A stretch of 44,851 nt of DNA from Spirochaeta sp. (GCA_007130865.1 SLRR01000191.1:1-44851), one strand, 5' to 3'; shown: positions 23,606-32,777, counted from the stretch's first letter. Translations and numbers: made by a program. Notes: a model not told the origin generated them from the letters alone.

Positions 23606-24661
23606 ATGGATACCACCGGTGCGGTGACGGTCCATGTTGAGCTTTCTCGTGGCACCAGACGGTTCATCTCCCGTCTTGTCGTTCACCCCGGGAAAGAGTT
23701 CTACGCCGTCAGGACGGTGTCGTTCGGCAGGACCGTTTCCACGATCGAACTGTCGATGGCGGACGGACGAACCGGGTACGTGCGGTGCCGGTGCGGCCGT
23801 TGTCCGGAGGAGACCCGCGTTACAATGGGGTGCCCGGACCGGTATATCCGGTTCGTTTTTCAGCTGTCGCGTCCGACGGTTGACCTCTCGCTTAACGAGT
23901 CTCTCGCACCGGTGCCGCTTTCCAGGTCGGAGACCGTTCTGCTCGGACCCGTTCCCGGTATAACGTTCACGTCCGGTCCAACGATCCCGATGCACGAGAT
24001 CATCATCCTTGTGGAGTATTCGCTTATCGAGTCATGGTTTGCGGAGGAAGATCGAACGATCCCGCCGGCGCTGGCATCGCTGTTCGGAGAGTGCCGCGCG
24101 TTTTCAGGCGCGCTGGTTGGTTGCACGACACCTCGGATGGATCTCGCTCTGAGGCAGCTGGTAACGTGTGATCCTCAGGGGTGCCTCGCGCGCGTGTACC
24201 AGGAAGCGACGATCCACGAGTTGATCGTGATGCGTCTGGCCCAACTTGACAGCGATCCGATCGCGGCAGTTCCCGTTGTGCTGATGAGACGCGATCTCGA
24301 ACGACTGGAACAGGCGCGGGTCGTTCTCGGTTCGACGTACCGTAATCCGCCGAAGATCGGAGAACTGTCCCGCATGGTTGGTCTCAACCGCACCAAGCTC
24401 AAGGCGGGTTTCCGGCAGCGGTACGGGACGACGGTTTGTCGATATATCCGGTCACAACGCATGAATCACGCGTATCGGGCACTCCGTGACGGCTCGTGCA
24501 ACGTAACCGAGGCGGCCGGTCTGGTAGGATACAGTTCTCTCAGTGCGTTTTCCGCGGCATTTAAGGACGAGTTCGATGTATCGCCATGCCGTGTACGGGG
24601 AACGCGAATCGCCGCCGTACCGCTGCGTCAGTCTCCCTGCTCCCAACCGAGCGTAAACTGA
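23606..24661 (+). CDS. AraC-family transcriptional regulator
   Basis: This 351-residue protein has a C-terminal AraC double helix-turn-helix (about 245-340). IGELSRMVGLNRTKLKAGFRQRYGTTVCRYIRSQRM is the first HTH and linker, and ITEAAGLVGYSS-type NVTEAAGLVGYSSLSAFSAAFKDEFDVSPCRVR is the second HTH with the P-x2-R tail. The N-terminal 230 residues lack a recognisable cupin motif and contain a Cys cluster (CRCGRC near 62). They resemble the sensor region of PchR-type regulators of iron uptake only loosely, so the inducer is unknown. The last 34 bp overlap the end of the converging outer-membrane-like gene. Confidence 0.82.
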   Translation: MDTTGAVTVHVELSRGTRRFISRLVVHPGKEFYAVRTVSFGRTVSTIELSMADGRTGYVRCRCGRCPEETRVTMGCPDRYIRFVFQLSRPTVDLSLNESLAPVPLSRSETVLLGPVPGITFTSGPTIPMHEIIILVEYSLIESWFAEEDRTIPPALASLFGECRAFSGALVGCTTPRMDLALRQLVTCDPQGCLARVYQEATIHELIVMRLAQLDSDPIAAVPVVLMRRDLERLEQARVVLGSTYRNPPKIGELSRMVGLNRTKLKAGFRQRYGTTVCRYIRSQRMNHAYRALRDGSCNVTEAAGLVGYSSLSAFSAAFKDEFDVSPCRVRGTRIAAVPLRQSPCSQPSVN

Positions 24662-25443
24662 AGCCCGAACACAAAGTATACGGCGGTACCTTCCTTGTAT
24701 ACCTCATCCGGGTCATCCGTATACCACCAGCGGTCCCAGAGTTCGATACCTACACCGGCGAATCCGCCGAACCGGAGAAAGAACCGGCTCGGGTACCGCC
24801 ACTGGTATCCGGCGTTGCTCGATAGAATGAGCAGCCCCGTATTACCCTCCCAGGATTCCCAGGAGTCCTCTCCCTCGTACCAGGAGACGCCGAACTCCAC
24901 TGTACCGCCGCCGTAAACGCGGTTTGCGCTCTCCGTGGGGAACATGCGCGTGACACCTATCCCGGCGGCGAGACTATAGGCCTTCATCTCCCAGCCGGAA
25001 AGCGCCTGTGAGACAACGCCCAGACCAAGCAACCGGATGCGCGGGGCTACGTAAAGATCCGTTCCGACGAGAAACCCGTACTCCAGAACCGGGCCCACCT
25101 GCAGAAACCCCAGCGGATCAAAGAGGAAATAGGAGCTTCCCAGGGGATAATCCTGTTTCGGGGCATCCTCTCGCTGTTCCGTCGCCGCGGGAGCGGGAGC
25201 ACGGGAGACGCCGCGAACATCTTCTACCTCCGACCGGAGCACGGTAACCAGGCGACCGTCTTCCCGCATGACCGTGATATCCGTGTCCGCCACCCCGATC
25301 AGCGTGCCCTCGACCCGGCTTCCATCAAGCTTGCCGACCACCACTTCCCGGTCGACCAGGGCGTTCCAGACCGAGTCGGGAACGTCCGCGTGTAGTGGAA
25401 GCGCGCAGACAATGAGTACACTGCACAGAAACAGGCGTTTCAT
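24628..25443 (-). CDS. Outer-membrane-like protein with N-terminal Sm-like segment
   Basis: I do not recognise the family. The 271-residue product has a clear signal peptide (hydrophobic 4-17, cleavage after LHA). Next is a 50-residue stretch (about 27-75) with the rhythm of an Sm-like beta fold (VVVGKLDGSRVEGTLIGV ... DITVMREDGRLVTV). A charged linker follows, then 170 residues of alternating hydrophobic and aromatic strands, Gly-rich, ending in FVFGLQFTLGWEQGD. This suggests a small beta-barrel in an outer membrane, although the C-terminal residue is not the usual Phe. GGAGGAG lies nine bases before the ATG. It overlaps the converging AraC gene by 34 bp at its 3' end. Confidence 0.6.
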   Translation of the reverse strand: MKRLFLCSVLIVCALPLHADVPDSVWNALVDREVVVGKLDGSRVEGTLIGVADTDITVMREDGRLVTVLRSEVEDVRGVSRAPAPAATEQREDAPKQDYPLGSSYFLFDPLGFLQVGPVLEYGFLVGTDLYVAPRIRLLGLGVVSQALSGWEMKAYSLAAGIGVTRMFPTESANRVYGGGTVEFGVSWYEGEDSWESWEGNTGLLILSSNAGYQWRYPSRFFLRFGGFAGVGIELWDRWWYTDDPDEVYKEGTAVYFVFGLQFTLGWEQGD

Positions 25444-25778
25444 GACGTTGTCTCCTCCCGTACAGATATCGGGCCGTGTTCCGGCCGGTGATCGGGTACC
25501 GCTCTGTTACTCGAATTATCGTGCTCGGTGGGAACGACCGCGTGCCGGAAAGGACGTTATTCTTGCTCGAGAGGACCAGCACCGACGCGCTGCACCTCGA
25601 CGCCGGTGCTTTGCGCACCTCGGCACCGACGAGCCAAACCTCGCCGCTGACGCGCCTCGTTCGGTGGCCACTAGCTGCACCTCGGCGGCAACGCGCCTCG
25701 TTATGTGGCCACTGGCTGCACCTCGGCGGCAACGTGCCTCGTTCCGGTGAGAGGCCGCCCAGGTAAACGGTCTTGTGG
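25444..25778. other. 335-bp intergenic stretch, mostly tandem repeats
   Basis: This stretch holds the leader of the outer-membrane-like gene on the right flank of that gene and the four-copy repeat at 25590-25754. The small open frames in it run through repeats, carry no family motif, and I do not call them genes. No RNA gene or clear terminator is visible. Confidence 0.6.
25590..25754. repeat. About four tandem copies of a 41-bp repeat
   Basis: Approximate copies are 25590-25633 (degenerate), 25634-25674, 25675-25715 and 25716-25754 (shortened). The second to fourth share the core GCCTCGTT and the third and fourth share CTGCACCTCGGCGGCAACG. The array ends 24 bp from the stop codon of the YyaL-type gene. 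Confidence 0.85.
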
Positions 25779-27743
25779 TTAAAGCTCTTCCGGCTCGGGA
25801 TTCCACTCCGGGGGTAGGCCCGGGCGGCACGCGCCGCGGTAGCACCACGTCTCCCGGGGGCCCCGGTGCTGCATCGTGTTGGCCGGGAGGTCGTCCCACG
25901 CGAGGGGTTCGGGTCGTTCCAGCAGGTAGAATTCTCCCTCCTGGATGAGCACCGCCAGGTTGTGGAAGTCCTCCTGGTAGTCCGCCCCCATAGTCAGTGC
26001 CGGTGGGGGAGGAGTGCCCCGGAGCTGGGAGCTGCGGATGAGCGCGGTCTCGGCGAGCGCCCGCGGCGAGGGGGTGGGGCTGTCAAATGTGTCCGCCGGT
26101 ACCGGCGGGACGTCCCCGGCGAGCGTATAAAGCCAACCGCCGTCGTACCGGAACTCCCGAATCCGTTCTTCCAGCTCCTCCATCTCCGCGCTCCACTCCC
26201 GGAACTCGGTCGCGTCCCGGGAGTGTTCGGCGAGAAGCGTGACCAGATAGAGCAACGCCGCGTAGTCCTCCAGGCATTCCACCGGTCCGTGGACACCGCC
26301 ACGGGAGCTCCGCACCCAGCGACGATCCGCCCGGCGGTTCTTCTTTTCAAGCGCGGTGTACAATCGACGGGCGCGTTTCATCAGATCCTCCCGTCGGAGG
26401 TGCCGTCCTGCCTGTACCAGCGCGATTCCCGCCAGGGCGTTCCAGGCGGTTACGATCTTGTCGTCTACGTCCGGCTGCGGACGGGTCCGGCGTTGTTCCA
26501 GCAGTTCCGTCATCGCCCGCCGGTCTCCCTCGTCCAGGGGACCGTCGTCGCGACGGACCAGGTGATAGGAGCCCTCAAAGTTACCGCCCGGTTCGATCTC
26601 GAAGAGGGCGGTCATGCGCCCCCTCGTTTCCGGAGTAAGTTCCTCAAGGTCCTCGTCGGACCAGACGTACGTAGCTCCTTCCTGGTGTTCCGTGTCGGCG
26701 TCGTGGGCGGAACGGTACAAACGATCCTCGTCGGAAAACGTCTCCTCCAACGCGCGTACCACGTCGTCCGCCACCTGCCGGTACCAGAGTTCGTCAAACA
26801 CTTTGTACGCCAGGGAGTATACCCACAGGAGCATTGCCTGGTCGTAGAGCATCTTCTCAAAGTGCGGTATCGTCCACGCCTCGTCCACGCAGTATCGGAA
26901 GAACCCTCCCTGCAGGTGATCCTGCAGGCCGCGCCGGGCGATCGCGTTCAGCGTCCGCCGGAGCATCGGTTCCACCGCTTCGTCCCGGTACAGTTCCTGC
27001 ACGTGAAGCAGGTAAAGCAGCGAGGAATGGGGCGGAAATTTGGGTCCCCTCCCGAATCCTCCGTGCGTCCTGTCGGATCGGCGTACCAGGTTGTGAGCCC
27101 GATGAAGCGCGGCGCGCGCGATCGGCTCTGCGCGGTTCCCACCGGGGTGACCGTTGCCTCCCGCCGATGCTTCGCCATCCGACGCGCTCGTGCTCGACGC
27201 GCCGGTATCGGACGCGCCCGCGCCGTCCGTTCCGGATTCCGGCGTCGTGAAGGGCAGGTTGAACGGTTTAACCCGATCGGTCTCGGTACGATGAAACGCG
27301 GCGATCCGGTCCAGGACTTCCGTAAACGCCGGCATCCCGCCCCGGGCTTCCACGGGAGCGTAGGTCATCGCAAAAAACGGGTGACCCTCGGACGTGAGAA
27401 AGACGTTGAGCGGCCACCCGCCCTGGCCGCGAGTGGCGAGCATGAACTGCATCAGGTAGTGGTCCAGATCCGGCCGCTCCTCCCGGTCGACCTTGATCGA
27501 GACAAACTCCCGGTTCAGCTTCGCCGCGACACCCTCGTGGGAGAACGCCCCCGCCGCCATCACGTGGCACCAGTGGCACGTGGCGTATCCCACGGAAACC
27601 AGGATCGGTTTACCCTCCTGCCCGGCGTAGTCCAGCACCTCCTGCGTCCAGGGTTGCCACCAGACCGGGTTGTCCCGGTGCTGCAGGAGGTAGGGAGAGG
27701 CGGTGGCGTCCAGGTTGTTCCTCGTAAAGGTCGAGATGCTCAT
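25779..27743 (-). CDS. YyaL/SPATA20-type thioredoxin-fold protein (DUF255)
   Basis: This 654-residue protein opens with the DUF255 signature: [21 protein letters not shown] (about 9-29), then the thioredoxin-like active site C60-HW-C63-H in [21 protein letters not shown] near 85 and [11 protein letters not shown] near 107. The long C-terminal part is an (alpha/alpha)6-barrel-like region (FARM-type [48 protein letters not shown]). The family's function is not established; a redox role and a glycan-like barrel are suggested by fold. Odd feature: a 40-residue low-complexity insertion of Gly, Ala, Ser and Asp (about 172-212) separates the two domains. No signal peptide. Confidence 0.9.
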   Translation of the reverse strand: MSISTFTRNNLDATASPYLLQHRDNPVWWQPWTQEVLDYAGQEGKPILVSVGYATCHWCHVMAAGAFSHEGVAAKLNREFVSIKVDREERPDLDHYLMQFMLATRGQGGWPLNVFLTSEGHPFFAMTYAPVEARGGMPAFTEVLDRIAAFHRTETDRVKPFNLPFTTPESGTDGAGASDTGASSTSASDGEASAGGNGHPGGNRAEPIARAALHRAHNLVRRSDRTHGGFGRGPKFPPHSSLLYLLHVQELYRDEAVEPMLRRTLNAIARRGLQDHLQGGFFRYCVDEAWTIPHFEKMLYDQAMLLWVYSLAYKVFDELWYRQVADDVVRALEETFSDEDRLYRSAHDADTEHQEGATYVWSDEDLEELTPETRGRMTALFEIEPGGNFEGSYHLVRRDDGPLDEGDRRAMTELLEQRRTRPQPDVDDKIVTAWNALAGIALVQAGRHLRREDLMKRARRLYTALEKKNRRADRRWVRSSRGGVHGPVECLEDYAALLYLVTLLAEHSRDATEFREWSAEMEELEERIREFRYDGGWLYTLAGDVPPVPADTFDSPTPSPRALAETALIRSSQLRGTPPPPALTMGADYQEDFHNLAVLIQEGEFYLLERPEPLAWDDLPANTMQHRGPRETWCYRGACRPGLPPEWNPEPEEL

Positions 27744-27758
27744 GGGGAGAAACTCGCG

Positions 27759-27786
27759 ATCATACGCTGCTGAGTCAAGGGATCAA
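27759..27786 (-). promoter_or_regulatory. Possible promoter of the YyaL-type gene
   Basis: On the minus strand: TTGATC (27786-27781), a 16-bp spacer and TATGAT (27764-27759), 15 nt before ATG 27743. The -35 box falls within the 8-bp repeat array. Confidence 0.35.
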
Positions 27787-27823
27787 GGGTACAAGGCGAC
27801 AAGGCGAAAAGGCGACAAGGCTG
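27775..27823. repeat. Six tandem copies of an 8-bp repeat
   Basis: An 8-mer of the form (T/C/A)CAAGG(G/C)(G/T)(A/T), for example CAAGGCGA at 27792-27799 and 27800-27807, runs about six times in the 150-bp gap between the pyruvate-kinase-like stop and the YyaL-type start. Confidence 0.75.
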
Positions 27824-27893
27824 CGAGAGATCATGGCGACCCCGGGGGGTGCGAACGAAGGACTGACCGGTTGCGCCGACGCCAGAGGCCGGT

Positions 27894-28877
27894 TTATTCC
27901 CGGAAGAGCGCCGCCGTACGACAGCTTTCTACCGGGTAAGCTCCGGTGGCGGTCTCGTCGGAGAGGACAAACCCGGCGTAACCCGCCTGGAGCGCGTCGT
28001 AGATCACCGTGAGTTCCGACCGGGTCGCCCGGGAGGATACGGTCATGTGCTCCAGCACCTGTCCCGCCAGGAGGCACGGAGAAGCCAGGTCCCGGACGGA
28101 CCGGGAGAATCGGTGAACGGTCCGCGCCATCTCCGCCGGTCCGAGCTCCGCGCCCAGGTCGCCGCGGCAGAGCCAGACCTCATCGGCCGCGGTAGCGATC
28201 GCGGGAGCATCGCTCACCGCCGAAGCTCGTTCGATCTTTGCAATAATCCGGTTGGCACCGTCCACGATCTCCCGGAACGTTTTCATTTCCCCGGCGTCCC
28301 GGACGTAGGAGAACGCGAAGGCCACCTGTTCCGCTCCCCGGGTTTTCCGGAGGATCTCTTCGTCGCGGTCGCCGAGCGACTCCGCGCGCGCCGGCGTCCC
28401 CGGAACGGTAAGGCCCTTCCTCGCGGAGAGGGTCCCCCCGGTCCGAACCGTGCATCGGACTCTCTCGTCCAGGACCGATTCAACCTGCAGTACGACGCGG
28501 CCGTCGTTCAGGCGGATCTCTCCCGGACAGTCTCCTCCCGGACAGTCCCGGACCGCCCGGAAGAAGTCTCCGTGCGGGACCGGGAGGACCGTGGTGCCGC
28601 GGGATTCGGCTCCGTGCACCAGGGTTACCGTATCCCCCGAGGCAAGGGCAACTTCCGGAAACTCGCCCAGGCGCCACTTGCTGCCCTGCAGGTCCAGAAC
28701 GACCGGGACGTCCGAGCGTATCTGCGAGAGTTCTTCCAGCGTCGAGAGAACCGCCCCGACGGACATATGAGAGGTATTGAGACGGAATGCGTCTGCCCCC
28801 GCGCGGATCAGGGACCGGCGCAGGAGCGCGGACTCGGTGGCGGGACCGATCGTGGCGATGACACTGTAGCGGTTCAT
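27894..28877 (-). CDS. Short pyruvate-kinase-like protein
   Basis: This 327-residue protein aligns by eye with pyruvate kinase domains A and B: VIATIGPAT at the N-terminus, RLNTSH (32-37), KGLTVPG, KIERASAV with the catalytic-site K and E, and RGDLGAELG with the metal-binding Asp. LAGQVLEHM and VLSDETATGAYPVE complete the match. Normal enzymes have about 470 residues; the C-terminal regulatory domain is missing, as the protein ends just after GAYPVES. The usual ATQMLESM Thr is replaced by Gly (AGQVLEHM), so catalysis is uncertain. Start ATG 28877 is chosen over the upstream frame to 29051 because TACAAT lies exactly 6 nt before it. A small duplicated CPGGDCPGE stretch sits in the B domain. 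Confidence 0.78.
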   Translation of the reverse strand: MNRYSVIATIGPATESALLRRSLIRAGADAFRLNTSHMSVGAVLSTLEELSQIRSDVPVVLDLQGSKWRLGEFPEVALASGDTVTLVHGAESRGTTVLPVPHGDFFRAVRDCPGGDCPGEIRLNDGRVVLQVESVLDERVRCTVRTGGTLSARKGLTVPGTPARAESLGDRDEEILRKTRGAEQVAFAFSYVRDAGEMKTFREIVDGANRIIAKIERASAVSDAPAIATAADEVWLCRGDLGAELGPAEMARTVHRFSRSVRDLASPCLLAGQVLEHMTVSSRATRSELTVIYDALQAGYAGFVLSDETATGAYPVESCRTAALFRE

Positions 28878-28883
28878 GGTGTG

Positions 28884-28911
28884 ATTGTACCGGAGAACGG
28901 CAGAATGGCCA
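28884..28911 (-). promoter_or_regulatory. Promoter of the pyruvate-kinase-like gene
   Basis: On the minus strand: TGGCCA (28911-28906), a 16-bp spacer, TACAAT (28889-28884), then exactly 6 nt to ATG 28877. Leaderless start predicted. Confidence 0.4.
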
Positions 28912-28932
28912 TCGCACTTCCGGCGTTTTTCC

Positions 28933-28962
28933 CTGACATTCCGGTTGATATCGTGGTAAAAA
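28933..28962 (+). promoter_or_regulatory. Promoter of the chemoreceptor gene
   Basis: CTGACA (28933-28938), an 18-bp spacer and extended -10 TGG-TAAAAA (28954-28962), then exactly 6 nt to ATG 28969. It is sigma-70-like; no sigma-28 motif is seen, which is notable for a chemotaxis gene. Confidence 0.4.
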
Positions 28963-28968
28963 CTTCCC

Positions 28969-31074
28969 ATGAAACGGAGAATTGAGCTCGAAATTATCAT
29001 ACCGGTAGGTTTGCTCATCCTGGTGAGTGCCGCTCTCCTGGGGGTATTCAACTACACCAACACAAGCAACAGCTTGCAGCAGACGATCGTGCCGGAGCTG
29101 GCACGGCGCCAGGCGGGGGACGCGGGTTCGGCTGTGTCGGAACAGATCGCGTCCGCCGTAGAGACGGGACTGGTTCTGGCCAACGATCCCACCCTGCACC
29201 AGTGGATCCTGGAGGGGGAGGAGCCCGGACCGTTGCGCCAACTTGTACTGGAGCGGATCGATCGGCTGGTGACGATGCAGGGGTACACCACCGCGTTTCT
29301 CGTGGGAGATTTTTCCCGTGACTTCTGGGTTGAGGGTCACGCGGATCTCTACAAGGTGAGCGAGGATAATCCCGACGACGCGTGGTACTTCGAGTCGATG
29401 GCGCTCGATACGGACTACGGGCTCAATCTTAACTACGACCGCGGCCTGGACGCGACGTTTCTTTTTGTCAATGTTCCGATCCCGATCAACGGTACGCGAC
29501 GCGGCGTCACCGGTGTGGGACTCGATATATCGCTGGCGGTTCCGCCGGAAGCGGCGATCGCCGGGGGTGATATTTTTCTGGTATCGCAGGATGGTGAGAT
29601 CGCCGCCGCGTCGAACGCCGAGTTCGCCGGCACCTCCATTACGGACCGACTGTCGGGTCTTAGCCTGGAGGCGATCATCGGTGAAGATACCGTCTTCACT
29701 GCCCGTGAGGAGGGACCGGGCGTTTTCGTTGCGTCCAAGCACCTCCTGGACAGCGGTTTCTTCATCGTGGCCACGATTCCCGCGACGATTATCAACGACA
29801 CGCTCGCGGAGATCCGCAACTCTACGGCGATCATCGCGGTGATAGCGGCGCTTGTCGCGCTGGTGGTGATGTGGCTGGTGGTTCGCCGGTCGGTGCACGG
29901 CCTCGCGGCGGTATCGGCGCAGCTGCAGGAGCTCTCCCACGGGGATGCGGACCTCACCCACGAGATCAGGGTGAACAGTCGTAACGAGATCGGCGGTCTG
30001 GCAAGCCACTTCAACCAGTTTGTCGCTTCCCTGGCCAGGGTAATCAGGAAGATAAGCGGCGATACGCACGCCCTTTCCACCGAGAAGGACGAGATCGTCA
30101 AGAACGCGGATCGTACCGCCTCTTCGGTTTCCCAGATTGCGGAGCATATCCAGGGTGTTTCCGTGGCGGTGGATCAGTTGCGGAACTCGATCGACACCAC
30201 TGCGGACAAGGTCAAGGAGATCTCCGGTTCGATATCGGAGATGGAAACGCAGGTGGACGCCCAGGTAAGCGCGATCGAGGAGACCTCCGCTTCGGTGGAG
30301 GAGATGAACGCCCAGGCGGAGAGTATTCGGACGATCGCCGGCAAACGGACCCAGGACGTTCGCGATCTGACAACGGCGGTCGAACGGAATCTGGAACAGG
30401 TGGAGCAACTGGGAGACAAGTCTCAGAAGCTCGCGCAACAGACCGACCAGATGCTGGAGGCGACCAATGTGATCAACGGTATCGCGGCGCAGACCAACCT
30501 GCTCTCCATGAACGCCGCGATCGAGGCGGCACATGCGGGAGACTCCGGTCGCGGTTTTGCCGTGGTGGCGGAGGAAATTCGGAAGCTGGCGGAAAACAGC
30601 TCCGACAACGCCTCGGTGATCCAGAACAGTCTGCGTCAGAGCGTGGAGCTGATCCAGGAGATCAACGGCGCGTTCCACGCGATGCGGGACACGTTCTCCT
30701 CGGTCACAACCAATACCCGGACCACGCAGGAAGCGTTCTCGGAGATCGAGAACACCGTGGCGGAGCTCTCCACCGGTATGAAGGAGATCACCGGGGCGGT
30801 GACCTCGATTCGGGATGCGATCATGTCGATCGACGGTCGCGCCAAGTCGATGTCCTCGGTAACGCGGGAAATCACCGATCTCAACGACCAGAACAACCGG
30901 AGCGCCACCGACGTTCACGGTGCGGTCTCCAAGATCCGTGAAGGCGCGGAACAGATCGACGGGTCCGTGCAGGGGCTGAACGCGAGCCTGCAGGAACTGG
31001 GCGAACGGATCAACCATATCTACACGCAGATCCGCTCGTTCCGGACCGACTCAGATCGCCCCGCCGGGGAGTGA
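28969..31074 (+). CDS. Methyl-accepting chemotaxis protein with dCache-like sensor
   Basis: This is a 701-residue transmembrane chemoreceptor. Membrane segment 1 (about 10-28) is followed by a 250-residue periplasmic sensor with Cache features: [19 protein letters not shown] and [11 protein letters not shown] are typical of the dCache ligand pocket. Then come membrane segment 2 (about 285-303), a HAMP domain (about 304-358) and a long coiled-coil signalling domain. The conserved hairpin tip lies near 500-545 ([32 protein letters not shown]). It passes ligand occupancy to CheA/CheW; the ligand is unknown but dCache domains often bind amino acids or small acids. No cytoplasmic C-terminal pentapeptide tether is evident. 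The last codons lie in the tandem repeat that runs into the next gene. Confidence 0.93.
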   Translation: MKRRIELEIIIPVGLLILVSAALLGVFNYTNTSNSLQQTIVPELARRQAGDAGSAVSEQIASAVETGLVLANDPTLHQWILEGEEPGPLRQLVLERIDRLVTMQGYTTAFLVGDFSRDFWVEGHADLYKVSEDNPDDAWYFESMALDTDYGLNLNYDRGLDATFLFVNVPIPINGTRRGVTGVGLDISLAVPPEAAIAGGDIFLVSQDGEIAAASNAEFAGTSITDRLSGLSLEAIIGEDTVFTAREEGPGVFVASKHLLDSGFFIVATIPATIINDTLAEIRNSTAIIAVIAALVALVVMWLVVRRSVHGLAAVSAQLQELSHGDADLTHEIRVNSRNEIGGLASHFNQFVASLARVIRKISGDTHALSTEKDEIVKNADRTASSVSQIAEHIQGVSVAVDQLRNSIDTTADKVKEISGSISEMETQVDAQVSAIEETSASVEEMNAQAESIRTIAGKRTQDVRDLTTAVERNLEQVEQLGDKSQKLAQQTDQMLEATNVINGIAAQTNLLSMNAAIEAAHAGDSGRGFAVVAEEIRKLAENSSDNASVIQNSLRQSVELIQEINGAFHAMRDTFSSVTTNTRTTQEAFSEIENTVAELSTGMKEITGAVTSIRDAIMSIDGRAKSMSSVTREITDLNDQNNRSATDVHGAVSKIREGAEQIDGSVQGLNASLQELGERINHIYTQIRSFRTDSDRPAGE

Positions 31075-31171
31075 ACGCATGATCCATGGGCCGACCGTCC
31101 CGCCGGAGAGTGAACGCATGATCCACGGGCGGACCGTCCCGCCGGGGAGCGACCTCCATGATCGATGAGCG
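31059..31171. repeat. Three tandem ~39-bp repeats joining two genes
   Basis: The core copies are 31059-31092, 31093-31131 and 31132-31171. The first contains the chemoreceptor TGA stop (31072-31074); the third supplies the Shine-Dalgarno GGGGAG and the ATG of the FAD oxidoreductase at 31158. The third copy is one base longer, which shifts the frame relative to the first two. Confidence 0.85.
31079..31168 (+). other. Possible 29-codon upstream ORF built from the repeats
   Basis: ATG 31079 has GGGGAG eight bases upstream and opens a 29-codon frame made of two repeat units, ending at TGA 31166-31168 inside the start of the FAD oxidoreductase gene. It could couple translation of that gene, or be an accident of repeat duplication. 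No family resemblance. Confidence 0.25.
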
Positions 31172-32777
31172 GACCGGTCGCATCGAACCGCCTCAGTCCA
31201 CGACGGATCCCGATCGGATCCGCGGTTACCTGAGCGACGAGTCGTCGGCGATGACCGGCCGGGCGGACCGCCTCTATTATCCCGAGCACGCTGGACATGT
31301 AACCGCGGTACTCCGCGAAGCGTACCGGGAGCGCCAAACAGTCACCGTCTCCGCGGCGGGTACTTCCCTTACCGGTTCGCGGGTACCCCTCGCGGGCGGC
31401 TGGGTGCTCAGTATCGAGCGGATGCGGCACGCCGCGCCGCCGATAATGACCGACGAGGTTCCCCCGGGGTTCGATACCGTTCAGCTGCGGGACGGAAGCA
31501 TCTATCTGAACGTGGAGGCGCGGCAGGCGCTGGTCCCGCCGGGCCTCACCCTGGCGGAACTCAACGGCGCGCTCGGGAGGTACGGCCTGGTATACCCGCC
31601 GGATCCCACGGAAAGTACCGCCATGGTGGGGGGTACGATCGCGACCAACGCCAGCGGCGCTCGCAGCTTTCACTACAAGCCTACCCGTGCGTGGGTACGC
31701 GGACTGGAAGTGGTCCTGCCCACGGGGGAGATCCTCTGGTTCAAGCGCGGCGATCGCCGGATGCCCGGGAGAACGATGGAGATCGATACGGGCGAACGGT
31801 CCGTTTCCGCCGTGATACCCCGGCGGTACCCGATCTTCACCTCCAAGAACGCCGCGGGACTGTATCTCGCCGAGGGAATGGATCCGGTGGATCTCTTTAT
31901 CGGGAGCGAAGGGATCCTGGGTGTTGTCACCATGGCGCTGCTCGACCTGGAAGAGATGCCCCGGGATCTGGTTACGTGCGTGGCGTTCTTTGACGATCTG
32001 TACCGGTCCCTGGACTTTGTAGACGAACTCCGGGGAGGATCGCCGGCGAGCGCGTCCGAGCCCACGGGCCGGCCTGCCGCGCACCGTCCCCTATCGCTGG
32101 AGTTCTTCGACCGTCGCGCGCTGGCGTTCATGCGTGAGTCGTTCCCCGGTGTGCCGAGGGAGGCCGCGGCAGCGGTGCTTTTTGAGTTCGAATTTCACCG
32201 CCGGGACCGTCATAATCCTTATCCTGCGGCGGCGACGCTCATACCGTGGACCGCCCTGCTGCGGGAGCACCGGGCGATCGCGGAGTGGACCGTGACAGGG
32301 CCGGAGGTGGCGCGGATCAAGGAGTTCCGTCACGCCCTTCCGGAGGCGGTGAACGCCTGGGTGCGTGCCCGGGTGGGTAAACTGGGAACCGATATGGCGG
32401 TGCCACCGGGGCATTTCCGCGCGATCCTGGAAGCCTACGACCGCGCGGAGGACTGCGGGGTCCGGACCGTGTTGTTCGGGCATATAGGCGATTGCCACCT
32501 GCACCTCAACTTCCTTCCGGAAGATCGGGCCCAGCTGATGACCGCGAAGAGGCAGTATCTCGAGCTCGCGCGCCTGGCGGTGGAACTGGGTGGCACGATC
32601 TCCGCCGAACATGGAGTCGGTAAGAAGACGATCGAGGACGAACAGGGCAACACCGTTCCGTACCTGGAAGTGATGCTGGGACGGGAAGGGCTGGAGGCGA
32701 TCCACGCGATCAAGCGAGCGTTCGACCCATTACTGATCCTCAATCCCGGTAACATGGTTCCCCGGGAGTACTGTTGA
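31158..32777 (+). CDS. GlcD-type FAD-linked oxidoreductase (D-lactate/2-hydroxyacid dehydrogenase)
   Basis: This is a 539-residue vanillyl-alcohol-oxidase-fold flavoprotein. The N-terminal FAD domain has VSAAGTSLTGSRVPLAGGWVLS (about 74-95) and PPDPTESTAMVGGTIATNASGARSFHYK, the characteristic FAD-binding stretch. The C-terminal domain has GHIGDCHLHLNFLP and SAEHGVGKKT, with the active-site histidines, and ends FDPLLILNPGNMV. Such enzymes oxidise 2-hydroxyacids, most often D-lactate or glycolate. No Fe-S subunit (GlcF) is present; instead the next gene, overlapping by one base (TGATG), encodes a fused electron-transfer flavoprotein, as in Etf-dependent lactate dehydrogenases. The substrate is inferred. 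The start is ATG 31158 with GGGGAG eight bases upstream, all within a repeat copy. Confidence 0.88.
   Translation: MIDERTGRIEPPQSTTDPDRIRGYLSDESSAMTGRADRLYYPEHAGHVTAVLREAYRERQTVTVSAAGTSLTGSRVPLAGGWVLSIERMRHAAPPIMTDEVPPGFDTVQLRDGSIYLNVEARQALVPPGLTLAELNGALGRYGLVYPPDPTESTAMVGGTIATNASGARSFHYKPTRAWVRGLEVVLPTGEILWFKRGDRRMPGRTMEIDTGERSVSAVIPRRYPIFTSKNAAGLYLAEGMDPVDLFIGSEGILGVVTMALLDLEEMPRDLVTCVAFFDDLYRSLDFVDELRGGSPASASEPTGRPAAHRPLSLEFFDRRALAFMRESFPGVPREAAAAVLFEFEFHRRDRHNPYPAAATLIPWTALLREHRAIAEWTVTGPEVARIKEFRHALPEAVNAWVRARVGKLGTDMAVPPGHFRAILEAYDRAEDCGVRTVLFGHIGDCHLHLNFLPEDRAQLMTAKRQYLELARLAVELGGTISAEHGVGKKTIEDEQGNTVPYLEVMLGREGLEAIHAIKRAFDPLLILNPGNMVPREYC

Noticed and set aside
25590-25754. CRISPR-like array
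   Set aside because: Units are contiguous and degenerate with no unique spacers, and no cas genes occur.
25866-27773. A 635-codon plus-strand frame opposite the YyaL-type gene
   Set aside because: It is the complement of a conserved gene, with no motifs or ribosome site.
28480-31017. An 845-codon open frame antisense to the chemoreceptor
   Set aside because: High GC makes long antisense frames common. It reads through the well-supported chemoreceptor, starts nowhere plausible and has no family motif.
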